Below, one piece after another: positions 1 to 6,337 of a DNA stretch of 8,605 nucleotides. Origin of the DNA: Rhodospirillales bacterium (GTDB lineage Bacteria; Pseudomonadota; Alphaproteobacteria; Acetobacterales; Acetobacteraceae); NCBI GenBank assembly GCA_018971455.1, contig JAGXAV010000062.1, positions 1-8,605 on the forward strand. Reading direction: 5' to 3'. Under the pieces are notes generated by a model that was given only the letters and a program-made list of their open reading frames with translations, had not been told where the DNA came from and ran no database searches. The position numbers and the translations under genes were made by a program. Each line of letters opens with the position of its first letter. Within the stretch, counting starts at the first letter, position 1.

Positions 1-625
1 CGGCGCGCAGGGCCGCCCCGTCGCCACCCGGCACATAGGCGAGGCAGGCCATGCCGGCGGCCGCGGCGGCGCGCGCGCCGGGGCGCGAATCCTCGATCAC
101 CACGCAGCCTTCCGGCGCGACACCCTGGCGCGCCGCGGCGGCGAGGAACAGATCGGGCGCCGGCTTGCCCCGCACCACGTCGCGATGGCTGTGCACCCGC
201 CCGGCCACCAGCTCGGCCACGCCGATGCGGGCGAATTTCGCGCGCATCTCCTCGTGCGAGGAATTGGACGCGACGCGCCACGGCACGCCCCACCCGCTCA
301 GCGCATGCAGCGCCTCCACCGCGCCCGGAATCGGCGTGGCCTCCCGCCCCAGGGCGGCAATCAGCTCCGCCATCAGCCCGTCCTTCCAGCCGGCCGGCAA
401 GCGGCGGCCGAGCCGTTCCTCGATCATCGGCACCATGTCGGTCAGCGTCATGCCGAGAAAGAGCCGGTCCGCCTCGGGCGGTGTCATCGCCCAGCCCTGT
501 TCGGACAGGGCCCCGGCCACGACACGATTGGCTACCGGCTCGCTGTCCACCAGCACCCCGTCGCAATCGAAGATGACCAGACCGAGCCGGCCGGACCGGC
601 TCCGCATCAGATGCTCCGGCGTCAT
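1..625 (-). CDS. HAD-superfamily (subclass IA) phosphatase-like hydrolase, 3' end outside the window
   Basis: Haloacid dehalogenase-type hydrolase, probably a cytoplasmic phosphatase on a small phosphorylated metabolite; the substrate cannot be told from sequence. The 208 visible residues carry all four HAD motifs: FDCDGVLVDSEP with nucleophile Asp20 and acid/base Asp22, the motif II serine in VASNSS (Ser120), the motif III lysine in RGKPAPDLF (Lys154), and VIEDSRPG (Glu178/Asp179). The helical segment between motif I and II is the cap that places it in subclass IA, with phosphoglycolate phosphatase and beta-phosphoglucomutase-like enzymes. The ATG at 625 overlaps the hemH stop as ATGA, so translation is probably coupled to hemH; Met7 is an alternative start. 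Family members are usually about 220 residues, so only a short C-terminal piece should be missing. Family confident, function unknown. Confidence 0.9.
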   Translation of the reverse strand, partial: MTPEHLMRSRSGRLGLVIFDCDGVLVDSEPVANRVVAGALSEQGWAMTPPEADRLFLGMTLTDMVPMIEERLGRRLPAGWKDGLMAELIAALGREATPIPGAVEALHALSGWGVPWRVASNSSHEEMRAKFARIGVAELVAGRVHSHRDVVRGKPAPDLFLAAAARQGVAPEGCVVIEDSRPGARAAAAAGMACLAYVPGGDGAALRA

Positions 626-1677
626 CGGCTGGCCCTGCGATGCGGGCAATCCGTGTGCTCGGCAGGGCAGAGACCCGCACCGGCGAAGCTGCACAATCCC
701 GGCCCGAAGCCGCGCGCCCGCCGCACCAGATCGGCCAGGGCCGCGATGAAGCCCGGATCGTCATTCTGCGCCGGAACGCGGAAATACCCCTTCACGCCAT
801 GCTTCTCCGCCAGGTCACGGTATTCGATGTCGAGCTCGACGAGGGTTTCCGAATGTTCGGAGACGAAGGCGATCGGCACCACCAGCACCGCAACACCGTC
901 GCGCCCGGCGCGCATCACCTCGTCATCGGTGGAGGGGCCGATCCATTTCTGCGGCGTGGCACGCGACTGGTAGCAGATCACCGCGTCGAGCGCGTCGATC
1001 TCGAGCCGCCGGCGCACGGCCGCGACGCTCTGCTCGATCTGGAACCGATAGGGATCACCGCGCTTGACGATGGTCTCCGGCAGGCCATGGGCGGAGAACA
1101 GCACGCGCAGCTTCACCGCGGGATCGAGGCCGGCGCGGGCCTTGTCGTAGGCTGCCTGGATGCCGGCCGCGGTGGCGGCGGCAAACGCCCCGTCGGCGTG
1201 GTAGCAGCACAGCGATGTCACCGGCGCCACCAGGCCGCACCTGGCCGCCGCCTCGCGCCACGCGGTCAGCGAGCTTCCGGTGGTGGTCGTCGAATATTGC
1301 GGATAGAGCGGCAGGAGAACGATCTCGTCCGGCGCCCAGTCACGCACCGCGCGCGCGGCGGCATCGCTGAACGGATGCCAGTAGCGCATGGCGATGAAGC
1401 ACCGCGCTTCGACCTCGTCGAACGCCCCCTCCAGCGCGCGGGCCTGGCGTTGTGTGAGTTCGAGCAGGGGCGATTTCCCGCCCATCAGCGCGTAATTCGC
1501 CGAGGCCGGCCCGGTGCGGGCCCTGGCAATGTATCGCGCGAGGAATGGCCGCACGAAGAAGGGCACGCGCAGGATCGCCGGATCCCGGAAAAGATTGAGC
1601 AGGAACGGCCGCACCGCCTCCGGCCGGTCCGGCCCGCCGAGGTTGAACAGCACGATCGCGATGCGGGGCTTCGTCAT
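622..1677 (-). CDS. hemH: Ferrochelatase (heme synthase), probable [2Fe-2S] type
   Basis: Inserts Fe2+ into protoporphyrin IX to give protoheme, the last step of heme synthesis, normally at the inner face of the cytoplasmic membrane. The 351-residue protein opens with IAIVLFNLGGPDRPE and contains PQYSTTTTGSS, LFSAHGLPE with the catalytic His197, and SEHSETLVELDIEY, where Glu277 matches the active-site glutamate of human and Bacillus enzymes. Length is normal for the family. Cys158 (in SLCCYH) together with Cys329, Cys337 and Cys344 near the C-terminus resembles the ligand arrangement of cluster-containing ferrochelatases such as those reported from Caulobacter; cluster binding is inference. 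It lies 48 bases downstream of hemE on the same strand, and its stop overlaps the start of the HAD gene. No strong ribosome binding site precedes the chosen ATG, which fits the conserved N-terminus. Confidence 0.97.
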   Translation of the reverse strand: MTKPRIAIVLFNLGGPDRPEAVRPFLLNLFRDPAILRVPFFVRPFLARYIARARTGPASANYALMGGKSPLLELTQRQARALEGAFDEVEARCFIAMRYWHPFSDAAARAVRDWAPDEIVLLPLYPQYSTTTTGSSLTAWREAAARCGLVAPVTSLCCYHADGAFAAATAAGIQAAYDKARAGLDPAVKLRVLFSAHGLPETIVKRGDPYRFQIEQSVAAVRRRLEIDALDAVICYQSRATPQKWIGPSTDDEVMRAGRDGVAVLVVPIAFVSEHSETLVELDIEYRDLAEKHGVKGYFRVPAQNDDPGFIAALADLVRRARGFGPGLCSFAGAGLCPAEHTDCPHRRASR

Positions 1678-1695
1678 GGGATCGACATTCTCATG

Positions 1696-1711
1696 CCGCC
1701 AGAGATGGCGG
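1696..1711 (-). other. Short hairpin between hemE and hemH
   Basis: A perfect 6-bp stem (CCGCCA/TGGCGG) with a 4-base loop lies in the 48-base hemE-hemH gap. In the transcript it would sit about 18 bases before the hemH start. There is no U-tract, so it is not a rho-independent terminator. It could affect hemH translation or mRNA stability, but in DNA this G+C-rich a 6-bp stem may be chance. Confidence 0.3.
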
Positions 1712-1725
1712 AGTGCAGCACCCCG

Positions 1726-2748
1726 TCAAGCCGCGCGGACCTGGGCCACCAGCGCCGCGACATGCTCGGGCGGCGTCTGCGGAACGATGCCATGGCCGAG
1801 GTTGAAGATGTGGGCGCGGCCGGCGAAACCCTCCAGCACCGCTCGCGTCTCACCCTCCAGCGCGGCACCGCCGGCGACCACGGCCAGCGGATCGAGATTG
1901 CCTTGCAGCACCACCCCCTGATCGACCAGCAGGCCCGCCGCGCGCGGATCGGCGCTGGTGTCCAGCGCCACCGCCTGCACGCCGCTCGCGCGCGCGAACG
2001 CACCCACCGACACGCCGGCCAGACGCGGAAAGCCGATAACCGGCACGCCCGGATGCGCGGCCCGCAGGGCGGCAACGATGCGCCTGGTCGGCGCGGTGAC
2101 ATGGCGGGCGAACTGGCTGGGCGAGAGCAACCCGGCCCAGGTGTCGAACAGCATCACCGCCTCGGCCCCGGCGGCGATCTGGCCAGCGAGGTAGAGGATC
2201 GTCGCCTCGGTGACGAGATCGATCAGCCGGTCGAACAAATCGGGGTTGCCATAGGCCATCGCCCGGGCATGGGCGAAATCCTTCGAGCCGGTGCCCTGCA
2301 CCATGTAGCACGCCATGGTGAACGGGCTGCCCGCGAAGCCGATCAGCGCGGCCTCGCCGACGGCGGCGCGCACGCGCTGCACGGTCTCCAGCACCGGAGC
2401 CACGGCCTTCTCCACGCGCCCGATATCGAGCCCTGCCAGCGCCTTCGCGTCACGGATCGGCGGCAGCACCGGCCCCTCGCCGTCGCGATACTCGATGCCC
2501 TGGCCGAGCGCCCAGGAAAGCACGAAGATATCGCTGAACAGGATGGCGGCATCCATGCCGAACCGGCGGACCGGCTGCAACGTCACCTCCGCCGCCAGCT
2601 CCGGCGTCAGGCACAGCGACAGGAACCCGCCGGCCTGCGCACGCAGGGCGCGATATTCCGGCAGATAGCGCCCGGCCTGGCGCATCAGCCAGATCGGCGG
2701 CGGCCAGATCGCCTCGCCGGCCAGCACCCGTAAAATCCGTTTCGTCAT
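1726..2748 (-). CDS. hemE: Uroporphyrinogen III decarboxylase
   Basis: Cytoplasmic enzyme that removes four carboxyl groups from uroporphyrinogen III to give coproporphyrinogen III, using no cofactor. The 340-residue protein carries the first family signature, PPIWLMRQAGRYLPEYR, with substrate-binding Arg23 and Arg27. It also has FSDIF with the essential Asp73, the second signature GFAGSPFTMACYM with Tyr148, and NLGHGIVPQTPPEHV with His319. Length is typical. The ATG at 2748 is chosen because the conserved N-terminus follows directly; a weak GGAA-like ribosome binding site lies upstream. It is the first gene of the leftward unit hemE-hemH-HAD, and its start borders the putative replication origin. 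In Caulobacter, hemE transcription from the origin has been tied to replication control; whether that holds here is inference. Confidence 0.97.
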   Translation of the reverse strand: MTKRILRVLAGEAIWPPPIWLMRQAGRYLPEYRALRAQAGGFLSLCLTPELAAEVTLQPVRRFGMDAAILFSDIFVLSWALGQGIEYRDGEGPVLPPIRDAKALAGLDIGRVEKAVAPVLETVQRVRAAVGEAALIGFAGSPFTMACYMVQGTGSKDFAHARAMAYGNPDLFDRLIDLVTEATILYLAGQIAAGAEAVMLFDTWAGLLSPSQFARHVTAPTRRIVAALRAAHPGVPVIGFPRLAGVSVGAFARASGVQAVALDTSADPRAAGLLVDQGVVLQGNLDPLAVVAGGAALEGETRAVLEGFAGRAHIFNLGHGIVPQTPPEHVAALVAQVRAA

Positions 2749-2774
2749 GTGTCGTTCCGCAATTCCCGGCAGGC

Positions 2775-2817
2775 TTCCTAACAGAAAAAAGACTTAAAAG
2801 ATGGGTGATGGCAAAGG
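2775..2817. other. A-rich tract, candidate DNA unwinding element
   Basis: The most A+T-rich stretch noticed in the window, including a run of six A and TTAAAA, immediately left of the first DnaA box and next to the hemE start. Origin unwinding elements usually lie beside DnaA boxes, so this is the natural candidate, but it is short and could equally belong to the hemE promoter. Confidence 0.4.
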
Positions 2818-2824
2818 TAGGGCC

Positions 2825-2833
2825 TGTGGATAA
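2825..2833 (-). promoter_or_regulatory. DnaA box (perfect consensus)
   Basis: TGTGGATAA, the exact reverse complement of the consensus TTATCCACA. It forms a 9-bp inverted pair with the box at 2868-2876, 43 bp apart start to start, which is close to four helical turns. Confidence 0.8.
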
Positions 2834-2867
2834 CGGGGTACCCGCACCCATTGCCGCCATCCTCGAT

Positions 2868-2876
2868 TTATCCACA
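2868..2876 (+). promoter_or_regulatory. DnaA box (perfect consensus)
   Basis: TTATCCACA, an exact match to the consensus high-affinity DnaA box, followed by A as in the extended consensus. It is the inverted partner of the box at 2825-2833. Confidence 0.8.
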
Positions 2877-2952
2877 ACGGCAAGCCCCGCCAAGCGCCTG
2901 GCATCATGGGCGGAATTGACCCTGTCCCCAGGCATCGGGAGGGCGCGGCATT

Positions 2953-2961
2953 CGATCCACC
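2953..2961 (+). promoter_or_regulatory. Weak DnaA-box-like site
   Basis: CGATCCACC matches 7 of 9 positions of TGATCCACA, the G-box type of DnaA site described in the Caulobacter origin. One such 9-mer is not significant by itself; its position within the candidate origin is the only support. Confidence 0.3.
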
Positions 2962-3030
2962 GGTCGGAGAAAATGCCGGTTTGTCCCCGCTCCCCGGTCG
3001 GCCGGCCCATCGCGGGGCTGCAACGGCGAG

Positions 3031-3039
3031 TTATCCCCG
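3031..3039 (+). promoter_or_regulatory. Weak DnaA-box-like site before the dikinase regulator gene
   Basis: TTATCCCCG matches 7 of 9 positions of the DnaA consensus, including the whole TTATCC core. It ends 13 bases before the ATG of the regulator gene, so DnaA bound here could also affect that gene's expression (inference). Confidence 0.4.
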
Positions 3040-3052
3040 CTATCCTGCCGCC

Positions 3053-3919
3053 ATGCCGAACCGCATGAACCTGCATCTGGTCTCCGACGCCACCGGCGAG
3101 ACGCTCAACTCCATCGCCCGCGCGACGGTCTCGCAGTTCGACCATGCCTCGATCGTCTATCATCGCTGGAGCCTGATCCGCACCCGCTTCCAGCTGCACC
3201 GCGTCATCGAGGGGATCGAGGCGGAACCCGGGCCGGTGCTCTCCACCCTCATCGAGGCGGGGCTGCGCGGCGAAATGGAAACCGCCTGCCAGCGCCTGGG
3301 CGTGGGCGTCGTCCATGTGCTCGACCCGGTGCTGGCGGTGCTGCAGGAGCAGTTCGGCGAGAAGGCGGCCGCCCGGCCCGGCCGGCAATACGTGCTCGAT
3401 GCCGATTATTTCCGCCGCATCGACGCCATGCATTACGTGCTGGCGCATGATGACGGCCAGGCCCAGGCCGGCATTGCCGAGGCGGATGTGGTGATGGTCG
3501 GCGTCTCGCGCAGCTCGAAGACGCCGACCTCCTTCTACCTGGCCAATCGCGGCATCAAGGCCGCGAACATTCCCCTGGTGCCGGGTCTGGCCGAGGCGCC
3601 GGGCCTCGAAGCGCCGTCCTGCCCGGTGATCGGCCTCACGCTCGATGCCGAGGCCCTGATCGAAATCCGCCGCCACCGGCTGCGCATGATCGGTGCGGCG
3701 GGCACGGCGGCGGCGGCGCGTCAGGACAGCGGCGATTACGTCGATCTGGAATCGGTCAAGGCCGAACTGCTCTGGGCGCGGCGGCTGTGCAACCGGCGCG
3801 GCTGGCCGGTGATCGACGTCACCCGCCGCTCCATCGAGGAGACGGCGGCGACGGTTCTGCAGCTGATGGAAGCCTGGCACGAACGCCAGCGCAAGGTCGC
3901 GGACCCGGCCGGTCCGTGA
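3053..3919 (+). CDS. PEP synthase / pyruvate phosphate dikinase regulatory protein (DUF299)
   Basis: A bifunctional serine/threonine kinase and pyrophosphorylase that switches PEP synthase or pyruvate phosphate dikinase off and on, using ADP to phosphorylate and Pi to dephosphorylate; which target applies cannot be told here. The 288-residue protein starts with the family hallmark [13 protein letters not shown], has AHDDG at 132-135, and carries the P-loop-like [18 protein letters not shown] (Gly150, Lys156, Thr157). The C-terminal segment [20 protein letters not shown] is also typical. The frame is open back to 2906, but that extension is unlike the family and would cover the DnaA boxes' flank, so I start at 3053; Met5 (3065) is a close alternative. 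No good ribosome binding site is visible. maf follows directly. Confidence 0.93.
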   Translation: MPNRMNLHLVSDATGETLNSIARATVSQFDHASIVYHRWSLIRTRFQLHRVIEGIEAEPGPVLSTLIEAGLRGEMETACQRLGVGVVHVLDPVLAVLQEQFGEKAAARPGRQYVLDADYFRRIDAMHYVLAHDDGQAQAGIAEADVVMVGVSRSSKTPTSFYLANRGIKAANIPLVPGLAEAPGLEAPSCPVIGLTLDAEALIEIRRHRLRMIGAAGTAAAARQDSGDYVDLESVKAELLWARRLCNRRGWPVIDVTRRSIEETAATVLQLMEAWHERQRKVADPAGP

Positions 3920-3921
3920 GC

Positions 3922-4530
3922 ATGCAGGCAGCCGCGCCGCGGCTCATCCTGGCGAGCGCCTCGCCGGCCCGCGCGGCCCTGCTGGCGGCCGCGGGCGTGG
4001 CCTTCGAGGCCCATCCCGCCGCCATCGATGAGGGCGCGATCAAGCAGGCGGCGCGGGCGGCCAATGCCACCGCCGATGCGACGGCGCTGCTGCTTGCCGA
4101 GCTCAAGGCCCAGCGCCTGGCGCGGCGGCGGCCCGAGGCCGTGATCATCGGCTGCGACCAGCTGCTGGTCTGCGAGGGGGCCTGGTTCGACAAGCCGGCC
4201 AGCATCGAGGCGGCGGGCGCGCAGTTGCGCGCGCTGCGCGGCCGGCGGCACACGCTCGTCACCGCCGTGCTGTGCCAGCGCGGCGATCAGCGCCTCTGGC
4301 ACCACATCGCCCGGCCGGATCTGGTCATGCGGAATTTCTCCGATGCGTTTCTCGCCGATTACCTGGCCCTCGAGGCGGGGCACGTCACCGCCACGGTCGG
4401 CGCCTATCGGCTGGAGGGCCCCGGCATGCAGCTCTTCGAACAGGTCATCGGCGAACACGCCGCCATTCTCGGCCTGCCGATGCTCCCCCTGCTCGGCTTC
4501 CTGCGCCAGAACGGCATCCTGGAAACCTAG
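3922..4530 (+). CDS. maf: Maf-family nucleoside triphosphate pyrophosphatase
   Basis: Hydrolyses a nucleoside triphosphate to the monophosphate and pyrophosphate, probably a house-cleaning enzyme for non-canonical or modified nucleotides in the cytoplasm; historically called a septum-formation inhibitor. The 202-residue protein has the N-terminal signature LILASASPARAALL (Ser14, Arg17), IDEGAIK (Glu37), IIGCDQLLV with the presumed catalytic Asp79, FDKP (Lys91), and C-terminal VGAYRLEGPGMQLFEQVIGEHAAILGLP split over 159-186. GCDQ instead of the commoner GADT is a variant I associate with alphaproteobacterial Maf proteins. Substrate class is unclear. The chosen ATG lies two bases after the preceding stop; an in-frame GTG at 3916 would overlap that stop as GTGA. 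Either way, translational coupling with the upstream gene is likely. This gene pair at the origin is also found in Caulobacter. Confidence 0.92.
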   Translation: MQAAAPRLILASASPARAALLAAAGVAFEAHPAAIDEGAIKQAARAANATADATALLLAELKAQRLARRRPEAVIIGCDQLLVCEGAWFDKPASIEAAGAQLRALRGRRHTLVTAVLCQRGDQRLWHHIARPDLVMRNFSDAFLADYLALEAGHVTATVGAYRLEGPGMQLFEQVIGEHAAILGLPMLPLLGFLRQNGILET

Positions 4531-4571
4531 GGCATGGTCCCACCCGGGCTCATCAGATCGCGCCTTGCCGT

Positions 4572-4623
4572 GAATTGGACTGACAGAAACCGCCTTGATC
4601 GGCCTTTGTCTTAGGTCCAATTC
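4572..4623. promoter_or_regulatory. Inverted repeat upstream of the PNPOx-like gene, possible operator
   Basis: A perfect 9-bp inverted repeat, GAATTGGAC at 4572-4580 and GTCCAATTC at 4615-4623, separated by 34 bases and ending 17 bases before the PNPOx-like start. The similarity extends imperfectly inward: GGACTGACAGAAA on the left against GGACCTAAGACAAA read on the minus strand from the right. There is no U-tract, so it does not look like a terminator of maf. Arm and spacing suit a regulator gripping two half-sites, perhaps of the MocR/GntR type, or a large hairpin leader; see the finding. Confidence 0.5.
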
Positions 4624-4640
4624 CGGCCCATCCTGCGCCG

Positions 4641-5279
4641 ATGAGCACCACCGCACCCTCCGACTTCGCCCGGCTTCGCCGCCTGCACGAACGTGGCGCC
4701 TATGATGCCGCGACCATCCACGCCGTGCTCGATGCCGCCACCCATTGCCATGTCGGCCACGTCATCGACGGCCGCCCGGTGGTCATCCCGACGCTGCATT
4801 GGCGCGAGGGCGACACCGTCTACTGGCACGGCAGCGCCGCCAGCCGCATGCTTCGCAACAATGCCGGCGGCGGCGAGGTGTGCCTCACGGCAACCCTGAT
4901 CGACGGCTACGTGCTGGCCCGCTCGGGCTTCCACCACTCGGTGAATTACCGCTCGGTGATGTGCTTCGGCACCGCGCGCCTGGTCGAGGCGACCGAGGAG
5001 AAGACCGCCGCGCTGAAGGGCTTCGTGGACCGGCTTTTCCCCGGCCGCTGGGACACGCTGCGCCCGCCGACGGCGCAGGAGCTGAAGGCCACCGCGGTGC
5101 TCGCCATGCCGATCCGCGAAGCCGCGGCCAAGATGCGCTCCGGCCCGCCGGGCGATGATCCCGAAGACCTCACCTGGCCCGCCTGGGCCGGCGTGCTGCC
5201 GCTGCACATCGCGCCGGGAGCGCCCCAGCCGGATGCGCATGTGACCGGCGGGCTCCTGCCGCCGGCGACGCCGGGATAG
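4641..5279 (+). CDS. PNPOx-like split-barrel flavin-binding family protein
   Basis: Member of the pyridoxamine 5'-phosphate oxidase-related family (Pyridox_ox_2 / COG3467 type), small soluble proteins that bind FMN or a similar cofactor in a split beta-barrel. The reaction is unknown for most members, and true PNP oxidase activity should not be assumed. In the 212 residues the barrel strands are visible in CHVGHVIDGRPVVIPTLHWREGD (residues 36-58, split), VYWHGSAASRMLRN (60-73), EVCLTATLIDGYVLARSGFH (79-98) and YRSVMCFGTARLVE (103-116). The tail WPAWAGVLPLHIAPGAPQPD (179-198) is typical of this subfamily. No ribosome binding site precedes the ATG, so a leaderless or short-leader transcript starting near the upstream inverted repeat is possible. 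It converges on trpS with only 9 bases between the stops. Confidence 0.85.
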   Translation: MSTTAPSDFARLRRLHERGAYDAATIHAVLDAATHCHVGHVIDGRPVVIPTLHWREGDTVYWHGSAASRMLRNNAGGGEVCLTATLIDGYVLARSGFHHSVNYRSVMCFGTARLVEATEEKTAALKGFVDRLFPGRWDTLRPPTAQELKATAVLAMPIREAAAKMRSGPPGDDPEDLTWPAWAGVLPLHIAPGAPQPDAHVTGGLLPPATPG

Positions 5280-5288
5280 GCCGCCGCC

Positions 5289-6284
5289 CTACAGTTTGAG
5301 GAACCCCACCATCCGCTCGGCTTCGCTGACGATCGGCTCGGCGATGGCGGCGGCGCGGTGGGCGCCCTGGCGCAGCAGCGTGTCGAGCGTCGCCGGATCG
5401 TCGAGCAGGCGGCGCGTCTCGCTGGCGATGGGGGTGAGCTTCTCCACCAGCAGGGCGGTCAACGCCTCCTTGAAGGCGCCGAAGCCCTGGCCGCCATGAT
5501 CGCGCAGCACGGCGGCGTGATCGGTGTCGGTGAGGGCGGCGAAGATGCCGACCAGGTTGCGCGCCTCCGGGCGCCCCTCGAGGCCGGCCACGTCGCCGGG
5601 CAAGGGCTGCGGGTCGGTCTTGGCGCGGCGGATCTTGAGGGCGATGGTGTCGGCATCGTCCGTCAAATTGATGCTGCTCTGCTCCGAGGCGTCGGATTTG
5701 GACATCTTCTTGGTGCCGTCGCGCAGGCTCATGACGCGGGCGGCCGGGCCCATGATGAGGGGTTCGATCGCCGGGAAGAAATTCCCGTAATCATGGTTGA
5801 ATTTCTGCGCGATGTCGTTGGCCAGTTCGAGGTGCTGGCGCTGGTCGTCGCCCACCGGCACGCGGGTCGCGTGGTAGGTCAGGATGTCGGCGGCCATCAG
5901 GTTGGGATAGACGAACAGGCCGGTCGAGACGTTCTCGCGGTCCTTGCCGGCCTTGTCCTTGAACTGCGTCATGCGGTTCAGCCAGCCCATGCGGGCGACG
6001 CAGTTGCAGATCCAGGCGAGCCGCACATGGGCGTGCACGGCGGATTGATTGAACAGGATATGGGCGAGCGGGTCGATGCCGCAGGCGATCAGCGAGGCGG
6101 CGAGTTCGCGCGTCTGCTTGGCCAGCAGCCTGGGGTCCTGCCAGGTGGTGATGGCATGCAGATCGACGACGCAATAGATGCATTCATGGTCGCGCTGCAG
6201 CGCCGCCCAGTTCCGCACGGCGCCGAGATAATTGCCGAGATGCGGGATGCCGGAGGGCTGGATGCCCGAAAATATGCGCTGCAT
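5289..6284 (-). CDS. trpS: Tryptophanyl-tRNA synthetase
   Basis: Class I aminoacyl-tRNA synthetase charging tRNA-Trp with tryptophan in the cytoplasm. The 331-residue product begins [12 protein letters not shown] and shows the HIGH-equivalent in [10 protein letters not shown] (residues 15-18 HLGN). It has the tryptophan- and dimer-associated region [20 protein letters not shown] (126-145), QHLEL, and the KMSKS loop as [11 protein letters not shown] (193-197). Length is the bacterial norm. The reading frame stays open far upstream through the antisense of murJ, but the conserved N-terminus fixes the start at 6284. It lies 53 bases downstream of murJ on the same strand, with no terminator seen between, so cotranscription is likely. 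If the origin is at 2.75-3.05 kb, trpS is read against the replication fork, unlike the genes nearer the origin. Confidence 0.97.
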   Translation of the reverse strand: MQRIFSGIQPSGIPHLGNYLGAVRNWAALQRDHECIYCVVDLHAITTWQDPRLLAKQTRELAASLIACGIDPLAHILFNQSAVHAHVRLAWICNCVARMGWLNRMTQFKDKAGKDRENVSTGLFVYPNLMAADILTYHATRVPVGDDQRQHLELANDIAQKFNHDYGNFFPAIEPLIMGPAARVMSLRDGTKKMSKSDASEQSSINLTDDADTIALKIRRAKTDPQPLPGDVAGLEGRPEARNLVGIFAALTDTDHAAVLRDHGGQGFGAFKEALTALLVEKLTPIASETRRLLDDPATLDTLLRQGAHRAAAIAEPIVSEAERMVGFLKL

Positions 6285-6337
6285 GGCGTCGGTTCCGAGA
6301 GTGAGGCGCGGGTTGTCCGGCGGAACTGCCCCACCGG

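Larger units (their letters stand above)
2749..3052. other. oriC: Probable chromosomal replication origin (oriC)
   Basis: A 304-base stretch with no supported gene between divergent hemE and the dikinase regulator gene. It has two perfect 9-mer DnaA boxes in opposite orientation, weaker box-like sites at 2953-2961 and 3031-3039, and an A-rich tract at about 2775-2817 beside hemE that could be the unwinding element. Placement between hemE and this DUF299 gene matches the origin of Caulobacter and several other alphaproteobacteria. I saw no CtrA-type TTAA-N7-TTAA site and no GANTC methylation site in the interval, so the Caulobacter style of cell-cycle control is not evident. The stretch must also hold the promoters of hemE and the regulator gene, which I could not place. 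dnaA is not in the window. Confidence 0.8.

Noticed and set aside
640..2733. A 697-codon plus-strand open frame
   Set aside because: It is antisense to hemH and hemE, both certain from motifs; its product is rich in R, H, G and Q with no recognisable domain, a usual shadow in high-G+C DNA.
2906..3052. A 49-codon N-terminal extension of the DUF299 protein
   Set aside because: The extension is not like the family, which begins just before [13 protein letters not shown], and it would place coding sequence over origin sites.
2450..3880. A 476-codon minus-strand open frame across the origin
   Set aside because: It overlaps hemE in another frame, the DnaA boxes, and the antisense of the DUF299 gene; no domain and biased composition.
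4572..4623. The inverted repeat as terminator of maf
   Set aside because: The loop is 34 bases and no U-tract follows, and it lies closer to the next gene's start than to the maf stop.
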